In this document: positions 1-15,000 of the stretch, piece after piece
How the letters are laid out: each line of letters starts with the position of its first letter
How positions within the stretch are numbered: the stretch's first letter is position 1
Assembly (NCBI RefSeq): GCF_017545445.1
Contig: NZ_JAFWOM010000163.1
Span: 1 to 63,999, forward strand
From: Fibrobacter sp.
Lineage (GTDB): Bacteria > Fibrobacterota > Fibrobacteria > Fibrobacterales > Fibrobacteraceae
Length of the DNA: 63,999 nucleotides
Reading direction: 5' to 3'
Program-made: the position numbers and the translations under genes
The notes under the pieces: generated by a model
What the model saw: the letters and a program-made list of their open reading frames with translations, nothing else
The model's database searches: none
What the model was told of the DNA's origin: nothing

Positions 1-3000
1 CCCGGCTTGACCGTGTAAACGCCGGATGCGTTCTTCAACTCGAACGAGCCTTCTTCCACCAGGTTCGTAATCTTGATTTCGTAGGTCTTACGGGCCTGTT
101 CGACAGCCCATACGGCGTACAACGTGTCGGCCTTGGCGCGGCTTTCGAACGCGTTCACAAATTCGTCGTTCAACTTCGTGAATACCTTGCCTGTCTCAGC
201 GTTTGTAAGAGGTTCAAACGACCAGCCAACAAGCTTTGCATCAGTACGGTAGAGGTTCATCGGCAGCGTGTCGCCAATTACAAAGTTGCCCGTCGAAGCA
301 AAGCCAATTCCGCTGAACACACTAGCCTCATCTGCATTAGCATTGAAGGCGAACGTGTAGGTCACAACATCAGAAGTTACGCTCAGCGTCACATTCTTCT
401 GGAGAGCGGCTACTTCGAAGGTCTTGCCGTTCACGACGTTGAAGAGCCTGTTGCCGCTAACGTCTTCACCAGTGACGTTCGGGCCGAACGTGTATGCCGG
501 TGAGGCGGCGGTGAACTTCACGCCGAGCATCATGCCTGCAAGCGTCGGGATTTCAACGCCGTTCGAACCGACATCGTACCAAGTGGTTTCAGAAGCATAT
601 ACGCGATAAAGTTCGAAGCTTCCCTGTGAAGCTGGCATGCCAGAAGTAACTGAGAACGTCTTCGGTGCGCAACCTGAGCCCTTCGCGGTCCAGACGGCGT
701 ACAACTTGCTGACATCTTCACCCACAGCTTCAAGTGCATTAATCACACGGAGTGCTTCGCCATCAAACTCGCCTATCATCGCATTGCCTGCCGGATCCAA
801 AGCCCAACCGGTCAAGCAAGCATCCGTACGAGCCATGACATCAAATGTCTGCAAGCTGCGAGATTGCGAGACGCTTTCAAGTGCATAAGTAGCACTGTAT
901 ATCATGTCGGGGCTATAGAACACGGCCTTGCTGTTGTTATAGTTCTTGTCATAGACGAACCTGTAAGAGTTCTTCAAGATCGGAGCCTTGATAGAATCGA
1001 CTTCAGAATCCACAGCGAAGACGCCATCGATTTCAGTCCAAGTAGAAGCCTTGCGGTAAGTAAACTTCGCTTCGGTATCGAGAATGTAGTTCACGCCACT
1101 ATTGACATCGAACGCGACGCTATTGAACGACACATCGTTATTGGATGGAATCGTATAGTTCGCGGTTGCGACTTCGTAAGTGCGTTCCGCAGACTTGCCA
1201 CCCCCCAAATCGAATGTTCTCGTAAACTTGTACGTACCCTTGTCGGTATAGGCAAGCTTGACGGTCACGCCGGAGCTTGTGCAAGTGCCCCAGTAAGCGT
1301 AGAGCGTTGCAGGAGAAGTCTTGCCGAGTTCTTCGAACTTCGCGATGAGAGCGTCATTCAATTCCGTGAACAGACCATCCGTCTTGTCGTCTGCCGTGAA
1401 CGTATAACCCTGCAAGCAACGACCATCGCGGTACATCGCCATCGGGAAGCTCTTGTCCGTACGGTTCACGCTGTAGTTCGCCTTCACAATCCAGTTATCG
1501 TCAGCGTCTGTCGAGAACGTTGCGTCAGAAATGAGCGAACTCCAAGAATCACCGAAGTAAGCGGCCCCCTTGTCGTTCGAATTGAATGCGAAGGTATAGA
1601 CGACCGCAGCAGCATTCACACTAAGCGAAACATTCTTCTGGGCGGCTGCAACGGTGAACATGCCGCCGTTAGCCACATCGAAGAGGCTAGAGCCGTCCGC
1701 ATCGCGACCAACGACATCTGCGTCGAACGTGTAAGCCGGAGACGCAGCGATGAACTTCACGCCGAGTTTCATGTTTTCAACCGTCGGAATTTCAAGGCCG
1801 TTAGCACCGATATCATACCACGTGGTATCAGTACCAAGCACGCGATAAGCCTTGAAGCTACCCTGAGCTGTCGGCATATCGGATGTGATAGAGAACGTCT
1901 TCGGTGTGCAACCAGCACCCTTCGCCGTCCAGACAGCGTACAACTTGCTGACATCTTCACCCACAGCTTCAAGTGCATTAATCACACGGAGAGCTTCGCC
2001 ATCAAACTCGCCTATCAACGCATTGCCAGCCGGATCCAAAGCCCAGCCCGTCAAACAAGCATCCGTGCGTGCCATGACTTTGAGCGACTGGAGAGACTTC
2101 GACTGAGAAATGTCTGCAATCGTGTAAGTTGCGGCATCGACCTTAGACGGACTGTAGAACACAGCCTTGCCGTTATTATAGTTCTTGTCATAGATGAACT
2201 TGTAGGAGCTCTTCAAGATCGGGGCCTTGATAGAATCGACATCGGAATCCACCGTGAAGAGGCCATCTATTTCAGTCCAGGTAGAAGCATTACGGTAAGC
2301 ATACTTCGCTTCGGTATCGAGGATGTAGTTCACGCCACTCTTGACTTCGAACGCGACACTATTGAACGACACGTCGTTATTGGACGGAATCGTATAGTTC
2401 GCAGCCGCGATTGTGTAAGTGCGTTCTGCAACCTTGCTATCACCCAAATCAAATGTTCTCGTAAACTTGTACGAACCCTTGTCGGCATCGGTCAGTTTAA
2501 CTGTTGCGCCGGTAGCAGAGCAAGCATCCCAGTATGCGTACAATGTTACAGGAGAAGCCAAGCCGAGTTCAGCAAACTTGGCGACGAATCCATCATCCAA
2601 TTCAGAGAACAAACCTTCAGTTTTGTCATCTGCCGTGAACGTGTAACCCTGCAAGCAGTAACCATCGCGGTACATCGCCGTCGGGAAGCTCTTGTCAGAG
2701 CTGTTCATGCTGTAAGTTGCCGTCACAATCCAGTTATCATCAGCGTCTGTCGAGAACGTAGCGTCAGAAATGAGCGAACTCCAAGAATCGCCGAAGTAAG
2801 CGGCCCCCTTGTCGTTCGAGTTGAACGCAACAGTATAATCAACAGCATCGGAAGTTACGCTGAGTTTTGCATTCTTCTGAGCGGCAGCAACTTCGAAAGT
2901 CTTGCCGTTCGCAATGCTAAGCGGAGCCGTTCCACCCACATCGATCGACACATTATTGCCGAACGTGTAAGCCGGAGACGCAGCAGTGAACGTCACGCCA

Positions 3001-6000
3001 AGTTCCATGCCCTCGAGCGTCGGGATTTCAAGGCCGTTCGCGCCGACATCGTACCATGTGGTATCAGTACCGAGCACGCGGTAAGCCTTGAAGCTACCCT
3101 GAGCGGTCGGCATAGCAGATTTGACCGTAAACGTCTTCGGCGTGCAACCCGTGCCCTTCGCCGTCCAAACTGCGTAGAGAGTATCGACGTTCGTTGCAAA
3201 GGCAAGCGTGCGGAGAGCTTCGACACCGAATGCATCGATGACATTGTTTCCAGCAGCATCCAAAGCCCAGCCCGTCAAGCATGCATCGGTACGGGCCATG
3301 ACCTCGAACGACTGCAAGCTCTTCGATTCAGAGACATCATTAATCGTATAAGTAGCAGCATCGACCATGGACGGACTGTAGAACACTTCGCTTGCGTTAT
3401 CCCAATTCTTGTCGTAGGCAAATTTGTAGGAGTTCTTCAAAAGAGGAGCCTTGACGGAACCGAGATTAGAGCCAGCCGTAAGCATATCGCCAACCGTGTA
3501 ATCGGTCCAAGTATTCGCACTGCCAACACCCTTGACAGCAATAGCAGCATTATCAAGAATCACGTCGGTAGCCGTCACATCAAACGCCACGCTGTTAAAC
3601 GAGATATCATCTGAGGGGACTCTGAAGTCCGCAGAAGACACAACGTATTCACGAGCCGGGGTCGTCGTATTGCCCAAGCTGAACGTTCTAGAGAATGTAT
3701 AGGAACCCTTGTCTGTATCAGCGAGATGAACAACCGTTCCTGCAAGAGCGCAAGGAGTCCAAATTGCATACAGCACCATCGGATTGTAGCGACCATGCGG
3801 AATCGTAGAACGGTTGTATTCTGCAATGACAATATCATCCAATTCCGTATATGTTGCATAGCCGTTATCGGAGAAGGCGTAACCCTGCAAGCAGTTGCCG
3901 TCATCGCGATACAAGGCCATCGGGAAGTTCTTGTTGGCACTTTCAACAGTGTAATCCGTTGTCACCATCCAATCACCAGTCGTCGCATCCGTCTTGAACG
4001 ATTCCGCAGTCATGAGATCCTGCCAAGAATCGCCGAAGAATACATTCACCGGAGCGTTTGCATTAGAGTTAGCAATAGAACTTGTGTTTTCGTTAAACGC
4101 GAAGTAGAACTTCACAGCATTGCCGTCCATGGTAAGCGTCAAGTTATTCTGGGCCGCAGCAACGAGGATAGTATCGCCGTTGGTGACCGTTCTTGTATCC
4201 ACACCATCGCTAACGGTAATTTCCGTACCGAAGCTATAAGTAGAAGCGCCCGTAAACTTGAATCCGAGAGCCATGCCTTCGAGCGTCGGGAATTCAAGGC
4301 CGTTAGCACCGATATCGTACCAAGTGGTATCAGAATCAAGCACGCGGTAGGCCTGGAAGGTCCCCTTTGCATCATCCATACCAGAAACGACCTTGAACGT
4401 CTTCGGTTCACAGACACCTGCTTCTGCAGATTTCCAAACGGCGTACAACGTGCTGATATCTTCGCCTTCAGCTTCAAGCGCATTGAGCGTGCGGAGTGTT
4501 TCGATATCGAACAAGCCGACTTCCCTATTACCATCAGCATCCAAAGCCCAACCTATCAAGCAAGCGTCTGTACGGGCCATGACCTCGAACGATTGCAGGT
4601 TCTTTGACTGCGTATCGTCAGCAATCGTGTAGAGTTCACTGAACTTCATATCTGGGCTATAGAACACATCCTTGCCATCGGCAAAGTTCCTGTCGTAAGC
4701 AAACCTGTATGTACTCTTCAAGACCGGAGCCTTGATAGAATCGACATCGCCATCCACAGTGAGCTTGTCGCCAGCCGTGTAATCCGTCCAAATTGCAGTC
4801 GCATCATCACCCTTGACCTGAATCTTGTTCTGAGTATCAAGGATATATCCAGAAGTATTGCCCATCACAAATTCCACATCCGTAAACGACACATCATTGT
4901 TCACAGACGGAATCTTGAAGTTATCAGTAGAGGCTTCATAAACGCGTTCTACGGTCGAGTTACCGATATCGAACGTTCTCGTAAACTTGTACGAACCCTT
5001 ATCCGTATCCACAAGTTTCACAGTCACGCCATCCGTGCATTCGGCCCAGTAAGCGTACAGTGTCGTAGTTGTAGCCGGATCCTTATTGAGGCGAGCAAAC
5101 GCAGCGATAAATTCATCATTGAATTCGCTATAAAGGCCATCAGTATTGTCGCCATCAACAAAGGTGAAGCCCTGCATGCAGTAACCGTCGCGATACATCG
5201 CCATCGGGAAACTCTTGTCCAGACTGTTCACGCTGTAGTTCGCAGTCACAGTCCAGTTTCCGTCATCATCTTCGCCAGAGAATGATGTTGCGGTCATGAA
5301 ATTCTCGAAGGAATCACCGAAGAACGATTTCTTCTCATCAGAGCCTCCTGCGTTTTCATAGAACGCAAGCTTGTAGCTCACGGCATTAGCATCTACGCTG
5401 AGCGAGATGTTTTTCTGGGCTGCGGCGACATAAATCGTATCGCCGTTGGTCAAAGTTCTCGGAGCGACCCCCGTCTCGGTTATAGCTACATTTCCATCGA
5501 ACGTGTAAGCCGGAGAAGCCGTGGTAAACTTGATTCCGAGAGGCAAGTCTTCAACAGCCGGGATAACAATTCCGCCGTTTTCACCCGGAGCAACATTGTA
5601 CCAGAGCGTATCATTGGAACCCGTTCCGACAACTTGATAGACCTCGAACTGGCCTTGTTCAGACAACGTTTCCGTAGTGACATTGAATACAGCAGGTGTG
5701 CAGTCCGTACCGGCATCCGCCCAAACGGCATACAGCGTGCTGATATCTTCGCCTTCAGCATCGAGCGAGTCGAGCTTGCGGAGTGCAGCGGCGTCGAATG
5801 CATCAATAACCATGCTACCAGCAGCATCCAAAGCCCAGCCCGTCAAGCAGGCATCTGTGCGGCCCATGACTGTAGTAGGCTGCAACGCGACAGATTCCGA
5901 CACATCGTCTATTGTGTAAGTCGCATCATTCAACTTGGAAGCGCTGAAGAACACATCGCGAGCTTCAGTCCAGTTTTTGTCATACGTGAACGTATAACTG

Positions 6001-9000
6001 TTCTTGAGGAGCGGCACATTGACGTACTTGACATCGTCCGTCACGTTGAACAGACTCCCCTGTGCAGCCACAGTCCAATCGGAAATTGCATCCTTGCGGT
6101 AAGCAATTGCAGAATCCGTATCCACAATGACACCGGCACCCGACTGGGTAATGAAGCTCCAATCCGTGAACGAGATGTCGCCATTGACAGACGGAAGCGA
6201 GACATTTGCAGCCGCAAAGGTATAAACACGTTCCGGAGTAGAATCGGTACTTGCGGCACCGAGAGCAAACTTTCTTGCAAACCTATACTGGCCCTTGTCC
6301 GTACCGGCGAAATTGACGTTCGTTCCGCTGACCACGCAATAAGTATCCCAGACAGCGTACAAGACCATCGGATTTGCACTAGAGTAAGAGCCACGATAGT
6401 ATTCGGTAACGACAGCGTCTTCAAGTTCTGTATATGCAGTCGTACCCGTTGCAGAGAACGCGTAACCCGACAAACATGCGTCATCGCTATACAAGGCCAT
6501 CGGGAACTTCTTCTGAGCACTCGTCATGCTGACATCGTATTTCTTCGAAACAATCCAGTTGCCGTCATTAGCGTCAACCTTGAACGAAGCAGAATTGATC
6601 AAGCCTTCCCAGTCATCGCCGAAGTAAGGCAACGAAGCCAGTCCCTCGGAATTTTCGTTAAACGCGAAGTGGAGCATATTTGCAGTATTCACCACGCTGA
6701 GTTTCACGTTCTTCTGGTTAGCTGCGACCGAGAACAGTTCGCCATGAACTGCCGTAGCCGTGCCGTTATCAAGCGTAAAGAGAACATTCGATTCGTCGTC
6801 CGCATTGACACCGACAATTTCATCACCGAACGAGTAAGCCGGAGAAGATGCGATGAACTTCACGCCGAGCTTGATTCCAGCCACAGCCGGAATATCGCTA
6901 GTAGCGGTGCCGACATCGTACCAGAGTGTGTCATCGGCGCTAGATCCGTTCACCTGATAAAGCTTGAAGCTCCCCTTTTCACCCATGCCAGAGACAACCT
7001 TGAACGTGCTCGGGAGCGAACAACTATTATCATCCCAAATAGCATACAGCGTATCCACCTGAAGCGAGTTTTCTTCTCTCTGCTGGATCAAGCGGAGGAG
7101 ATCGGCATCGAACGAGGTGAATCCGGAGGTTGCATCCTTATCGAAAGACCAGAATTCGAAGCACTTATCCGTACGTGTCAAGTCATCACCGCTGTAGAGC
7201 GGGACCGATTGCGTCACATCGTCAAGGACGTATTCTTTTTCCTTGGTGAAGTTGCCGACATAGAACGTATTTTCACCATCTGCATTTGCATTATAGACAA
7301 ACGTGTAGGTGTTCGTCAAAAGCGGAGCCTTCACAGAAACATCTCCAGTTACCGTGAAGAGACCTGTAATATCATTCCATGTAGATGTGACAGCATCTGT
7401 CTTGGAGCTGAACGCAGAAGCTTCATCCCAAACAAGAGTTTCGCCCGTAGCAACATCAAAGCTCATTCCCGTGAACGAGACATCGCCATTGGAAGGCACT
7501 TGAAGTCCTGCAGCCGGAACGCTATAGACGCGAGCCGTTGTCGAATCTGTACCATTCAGGTCAAACTTGCGAGAAAGCTTGAGCAATCCCTTGTCTGCAT
7601 CACTTGACGTAATGGTATATACAGTTTGGTTAGCGCAAGCCCCCGTGTTCCACTTGGCGTAAAGGGTCGCAGCCCCCGTAATGTTACGAGCGGCAATCTT
7701 ATCGACAAGAGTCTGCGTCACAGCGTTGTAAAGCCCGTCAGTATCGTCATCCTTATCAAGGGTGTAACCTTCGAGGCAATTGCCTGCACGGTAAAGTGCT
7801 TGCGGGAGTGCATCGCTGTACGGAATGCGGAGCGTGATGACTCCGTTATTTTCGGAAGCATTTTGGTCGATGTAGAGCTGCCAAGAATCGCCATAGAACA
7901 CATTGCCAGAAGCATTCGCGTCGAAAGCGAAATCGTAAGCATTCGCACTCAAGCCACTTACAGCGAGCGATGCGACCGAAGCTCCAGTAGAATCATTAAA
8001 GTGGTAAATAGAATCATTTGCAATATGGCGAGCAATAGCGTTGTTTCCGACACCATAATGCACGGTATCCCTAGCATTGGCTGCAAGCGTGTAACCGAAT
8101 GCAGGTTCAAATTTCACACGGTAATGGATATTGTAATTCTTGAGCAATTCAACAGGAGTTTCTTTATTGACGACACGTTTAACCGAATCGCCATCGACCA
8201 CCTGGTATATCACGAACTGGCCCTGCGACACAGGTACATTGGTAGAAACTGTGTATGTATTTTCGGAGCAGTTTCCTGTACCCACGGCAGACCACACCGG
8301 ATACAAGTTATAAACAATCTTCTGGATAGGATCGCCATTTCCATCGACCGTATTGACCGTGACATCAGCAAGAGGAATATGCTGCAGCACGTAAAATTGG
8401 AGGAAGTCCAAATTGACATATCCATTCGTAGAATCCGGATCCGGGGCGATATTCCAGCCATTGAAGCAGGCTCCCACGCGATCGACGGTCGGGAATTCGA
8501 TATTTGCATCAACAGTCACATTCTCTATGGACTTATGAAGATTATCGAGATTTTCACCCTTCACCACATAAACCAAGCTATCCATATTCACGTGGAATAC
8601 AAGATCGAACTTGTTCAGCGAAGTCGCCGCATCGAAGGTATAGGCAACCGTTTCACCGGCAATTTCTTCGACATGCCAAGATTCATCCGCATTCTTATCG
8701 ACTGCGACAGGCCCAACAGATGCGGAACCATCCACAGGTTCATAGGAATACGACAGCGTGTAGTTTTCAAGGGTATAGCCGAACTCCGGTTTCGTATTTA
8801 CTTCGTCCAGATAGAAGTCGTAGCCCGTACGGACTGCACCGCTAGCATCGGTGTATGACGAAGATTCAAGTACGATACCACTTGCAGCAGTAACAGAAGG
8901 AATTACATGGCGTAACGTATCGTTGCCGAACAACTGGTACAGTGCAAGCGTAGCATGGCTGTTGCCGTTTTTCAACACCACCGATGTCGTCGGAACGCTC

Positions 9001-12000
9001 GTGCAAGCATCCCAGATGGCATGCAATTTCGTCGGATGTTCGTCATCCTTGCTAAATACATGGTAATTATTTACACTGAACACCTTGTAGAGAGAATCCT
9101 CATCAGCATCAAACGAAGTGGCATCTTCTTCAGACCAGCCCATAAAGCACATATCCGTGCGGAATGGTTTCCAAAGTACGAGAGAATCCTTGTCCATATC
9201 TATCTTGAGCGTACCCGTCGGGGCAGCACCTGTAGGCAGATACACTTTTGTAGAATCCTCGGCTCTCGTCAAGGACAAATCATAAGTCACATAGGTCGGA
9301 TTCAGTTCCGTAAAGCGGACGTGCCAAGAACCGTCATCTCTATTATCATCCCAAATATCAAGCTTGTCGCCATTGTGGAAAGCTTCACAGAATGATCCAT
9401 CATACTTGTCTGCACAAACAGATTCAAAGAAGTATCCATCTTTAGCGACAATCTGAACTTGAAGCTTTGTCCCTATGTCATTGCCATCACTATTGAATAC
9501 CTTGGGAACATTAATGTACGGAACCCCATTTTCATAATCTAACTTATGCGTAATCTCAATAGAATCGTAAAGGCTTGGCGTTTGCGATGGAATGGCCAGC
9601 TTTTGAACAAGGTACAAATGACCCTTAGTGGTATCAATATCCACTTTAATACGGTGATACTGAGCTAAAGCACAATCCGGGTTATCGTAATCAGGAACAA
9701 GCTCGTTGTTGACAAAATTACCATTTGCCGACGGAGTCAAGTACTGCAATTCTTCCTTGATATCAAGAGCGTTGTGCAGAGCACCATCGGGCTTCCAATA
9801 GATTCGGCAGCCATAAGAATCATAGAGTTGCGGAGCCTTCACGGTACTTGCAGTCACATCGTCTTGAGTGCTGAACCAATCCGTTTCGTATTTGTTGGTT
9901 GCAACAAGCTTATTCGCAACAAAGATGTCTTTATCCAGCAAATCGCTTGGAATGACGAATTCCAAATTATAAATATGCGGTATGAATTGGACTGTGAACT
10001 TAGACGGTCCCATGTTCGCTGTAGAATACTTCAACACTGTATCCGTAGCGACATTCAAGCCCCAATCTTCATCGGCAGGTGCAGTATCCCAATTATGTTC
10101 ATACCCCTTCAATACCATCGCATATCCCGGTTCCGCCTTTGCCGAAACGTTAAACGTCAACGTATCGTCGCTTGCGGATGCAGGCACGTAAAGGCTATGG
10201 TAGAGATCCGAACTCGAATTGAAGCGAGATTCTTGTTGGAGCGTCACATTTCCACGCGTCTGAGAAAGAACGATATGACCATGGTAAGCATCGGCATTCG
10301 TCACTTCATTGCCATCGTCATCGACGGCCACGACGTAAATCGGAGATGCATCAAACTCGTCAATCCATGGATAAGACTGCGAACGACCATACGCCACTTC
10401 GGTACGTCCAACCGCATTGATCGGATAAATCGTCACATCTGTAACGGAGACATCGCCATTAGCAGCATTTTCCAACAACGGCGACGTCAGCTCCGTAAAT
10501 GCAACGTTATAAATTTTTTCTTGTTCGAAATCAAACTGGTCTTGAGTCTTGTGGCTCCAAGCTAGCGGATAGAATTTTCCTGTAGAAGCAGAATAGATAT
10601 ACGCTTTCGGGAAATTGCGTTTTTCGGCATCCAAGCTCATTTCCTTGGCAAAGTCACCACTATTGCCAAAATCCCAGCTATTGCCGAAGACGACCAAAGA
10701 ATCTTTATGGACCTTGCTATCCAAATCAAACGTCACATTGTAATTGTTAGCCGTCGCTGATGGATTGATGTTTATATAGAAATCATCCCATGTAATTCCA
10801 CTTCCAGCAAGGCTCTGCATCCCCACGTAAATGGAGTCCAAATAAATAGTATCATTTACAGAAAGACCCAAAAGTTTCCAAGCTCTGCTTGTGTAATCCG
10901 CAGCAAACGTCGCCGGACTCACAACATAATGGTCCATGACTCTAGTAACTCTAGTACCTTGACGTGCAGAATACCCGAATTCAAAGGCCCATGAATTAAA
11001 CGTGTAGCCAAAATCAAGAGGTTCAACAGTCAAAGCCAAAGGCACCGGCATCCACATATTATTGAGCGATTCTGGATATATCGTGTCTTTAAGCAAAGGT
11101 TCGCTCCATGAACCATCAGCACCACGACCGAAACTAGACACCGCTAACGAGACATTGTTACCGCCATTGGAAACCTTGATTTCATTCGCACTAAAAGCCA
11201 AATCAGACACATAATACAGATGAATTGTATCGTTATAACTATTCGAATAATCCAGAGATATGATATCATCCGGCATATTTTCGAAACTGGTTATATTCAA
11301 AGCACCCGTTTCAGGAGCACCACTCTGGTCCTTAGCATTGATTTCATAGAAACTCGGCAAGATATAACCAGAATTACCAAATTCGTCAGTTTGCATCAAA
11401 GGCGGAACTAAAGACGTCGTAATCGGTGATACAAATTTATCTACAGGAGCAAGCCCATAAGCATACCTACTCCCGTTCTGAGGATCAGCTAGCAAGTCCT
11501 CTACAAGTTTTTCTGTACCGGGTTCACAACGGCCATTGCCGTCATCATCACAGAAATGATTGACAATGTAAATCCTGACACCTTCACGGTATAGGTATAT
11601 TTCGCTTCCGTCAGAATATACAGTCGAAGTGTTCACAAACTCGCGTTTGTTGTTTTTAGAACTATACCAATAGTTATCTTCACCCAAAAGGCTATTGACA
11701 AACGCGACATCGTCCGAAATGAGATTTCCATTAGCATCCGTATAAAGAATTAAAACTTTGAGGACATTATTACCACTTCCATAAGTTTCATACTGACGAT
11801 AACCTGCAGCAACAGAGTCTTGCAATATCCCCTTATGAGCATCATCGGCTAAATTTTCGTAAGACTCGACATCAAAAATCACCGGAAGAATAGCCTTGTT
11901 GACTCCGGCTGCAAATCTCGGCAAACCGTCATTTACACTCTCTTTCTCCGTCCAATTTTTACCATTCAAATTCAATACGGCAGCCATGAACCGACTCTTC

Positions 12001-15000
12001 ATCTGCTCGTTAGAGATTATACCATTCCTATAGAATGTAGTGGTCGATAATACAGGTTTGTCTGTTGCATAGTACAACGTACCTGCCACAAGGCTCCCCA
12101 CCGCATTGCGAATATTGTGAGATATACCAACATTATTATTCCACTGAACTGCTGTAAGAGAACCGATTCCCTGTTCAGCCCCTTCATCATTCGTGCCATA
12201 ATGATAGTTGGACTTTAGGTTCAAGTCAAAACCAGCAACATCGTTCACGCCACCCACCAAGTAACCAAGAGTCGAAGACGTGATTCCCGTTACATCGCCG
12301 ATAGTGTAGTTTGCGTTAATAACAATCGTCGTCGGATTATCCGTGTCGGCATTATTTAAATAACCGACGAGACCGCCTGCATAAGCACTGCTTCCAGAAA
12401 CTCGGACATCGGCATGAACTGCGGCAAACTCTATATCCAATGCATTTTCAGAATACCCAACAAGTCCACCGGCGTATTTTTGGCCATAGACCTTGACATT
12501 CTCCACAATGGCATCTTTCAGAATCAAGCCACCTCTTCCGAATACAGCACCCACAATAGCACCACGGAATTCGGAATTGGTCACCTTGATAGAAGCCCCC
12601 GGTCCCATGTTGATTGGATTTTGAGGATTAATGAAATTTGATAAATTAACGGAATTTATGGTTCCGGAACCCGACACAATAATGCCAACGACAGAATTTT
12701 CAACATCCGATTTGAAATAGGCACTATCAAAGGCGAGTTGCCTCAAAGTACCATTCATATTTCTGATAAAACCGACTTGATTTTCTCTGGAGCCGCCGAC
12801 ATAGCAAAGTCCGGTAATGACTTTGTAGCCTGTCATATTGGCAAGACCAGAACCACCAGCATTAATAGTCTGTTCTTCGCCCAAAGAAATCATCTTGCCC
12901 TTAAAGGCATCGTTACCGTCGGTATAATTACCGTCGTTACAAACAACTTCGTTCGTCGCTTCGTTGAAGGTCCATCCCGCAAAACGGATATCCGTATTCA
13001 CATTAAGCACACCGCTTGGATTATTGCTAAGCCAATCCGTTATGTGAGAATAAGCATCTTTATAAGTACTCCCTACAGAAGCATTCTCATTGAACCAATA
13101 TTTATAGCAAGTGGCATCCGTGGGCAATTCGGAATTATCATATTGCCCAAAGCCTAATTTATCGCCATTTTCTGTAACGCAGAACTGCTTTTCTATCGGC
13201 ACTGTAGGAGATTTATAACCATAGACAGTATTTCCGTTTGTATAAGTCGCAGAAGAACTGAATTCGCTGGTACTATTCGACCAAGAATCGTCCGTAGCCA
13301 AAAGGCTCAAGACAAATTCTGCATCCGCAGTTTCAATAGCCCCCGTGTTGTCCGTATAAAGAACGATTCCCTTGTGCTCTGCATCGATTGCGTCAAACTG
13401 GCGCAATCCCGCTGCGACAGAATCCTTCAAGATTTTCTTGTTAGCGTCAGCGGCTTTGGCATAGAACGCATCCAAATCGAAAGATACCGGATAAATCGGT
13501 TTCATGGAGCTCGTCGCAAATACAGGCATATCATTGTAATAACCAGGAGATACGCTCCAGTTAGCCTCATCCGTATTCAGCACAGCCGCAAAACGACGGT
13601 TCTTCATCTGTTTTACAGGAATGATACCGTTGTAATACGATTCTGTTGTATTCGTAGCCGCATCATAATGATGGACCGGCTTTGCATCATAGTACAAATC
13701 GCCATCAGCAGCAAGGCTACCATCAATTGCATTGCGGAAGTTTCGTGCGATAAAGCCTGAACGTGAAGAGTTCATTGCAGGATTATTCCATACACTACTT
13801 TCTGTTGTGTATGAGCCAATACCAAACTTTGCCAATTCATCATCTGTGCCATAATGGTAGTTGTCGGTTATGTTATACTGAATATTAGTTCTACCTTTCA
13901 CAAGGTAACCTAATAAGTAGCCAATGTAAGCCGATTCCCCACCCGCGCCTGTTTTCTTGATATTGCCGACCGAGTAGTTATGATTGATATGTAAATAAAT
14001 TTCATCAGAACCATTTGCAATCCAATCAAAATTACCCACAAGGGAACCCGCAGAACAATACGTTCCATTGCCATCGCACAAAGTAGTGATATCGGCAGAA
14101 ACTTTCGTTTTCTCGATAGTCACTTCCCCCCCACGATAAACCCCAAGATAGCCTACAAGGCCACCGACATATTTACCATCAACGGAACCTGTCGTAGTGC
14201 ATTTCTTGAAATTGATCTCAGTGACGTTAGTCAAATAACCGAAGAAACCGCCGCCGTAATGAGTTGAATTTACGACAACCGTATTATAATCCATTAAATC
14301 AGAAACATCAACGTAATCCGCAGTCGCATAACCAATAGCGGCACCAGCGTAATAACCATTCACCGTAACTCCGCTTAAATTGATTTTTTCAACATGAGCA
14401 TGATAGTTTATTGTAGAGAGAAGGTCCGGATCGGCAGCAATCTGCACATAGCCTGTAATAGCACCTGCATATTTGGCCTCAAATACAGAATTTGAAATAG
14501 TTATCGAGCTTAAAGAAGATACTTTAGCGCCGTACAAAGCAGTACCAGCCTTAGTATCTCCGGAACCCGTCAACTTGAAGAAAACATCCGAGAAATTGAC
14601 AGATCCAAAGCTAGCCTTTTCACTGTTCACTTTGACAAAACCGACTTCGGCGTCGTCAGCATCGGACGTATAGCAAAGACCGGCTACATTATAAGTAACA
14701 TGCCGTTCAGACGGTTGGCTCACGAAAGAATCGCCATTTCCAAGTTCTAGGAATTTACCATTGAACGCATTAGGAGCATTCACACAAACGGTATTTCCAC
14801 TATTGTCGGGTTCGTTTCCTGCAAAATTGACATTTGTAGTAAGGTATATCGCTCTTTTCTCAGAACCGGAATTATTGCCATCCAACCAATTTTGAGCGAA
14901 TGTAGAAGCATCGTTGCCACTGCCATTGAACCAGTTGATAAAGCATGTTCCGTCGCTAGCTAACGGTTCATCGCGTTCGACCTGACTGAAATACAAATGC

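Noticed and set aside
864..3614. Plus-strand open frame of 916 codons
   Set aside because: It lies antisense to the giant gene and follows its repeat unit; the composition (many Arg, His, Ile, Cys) is not protein-like. Other long plus-strand frames up to 20.3 kb are rejected for the same reason.
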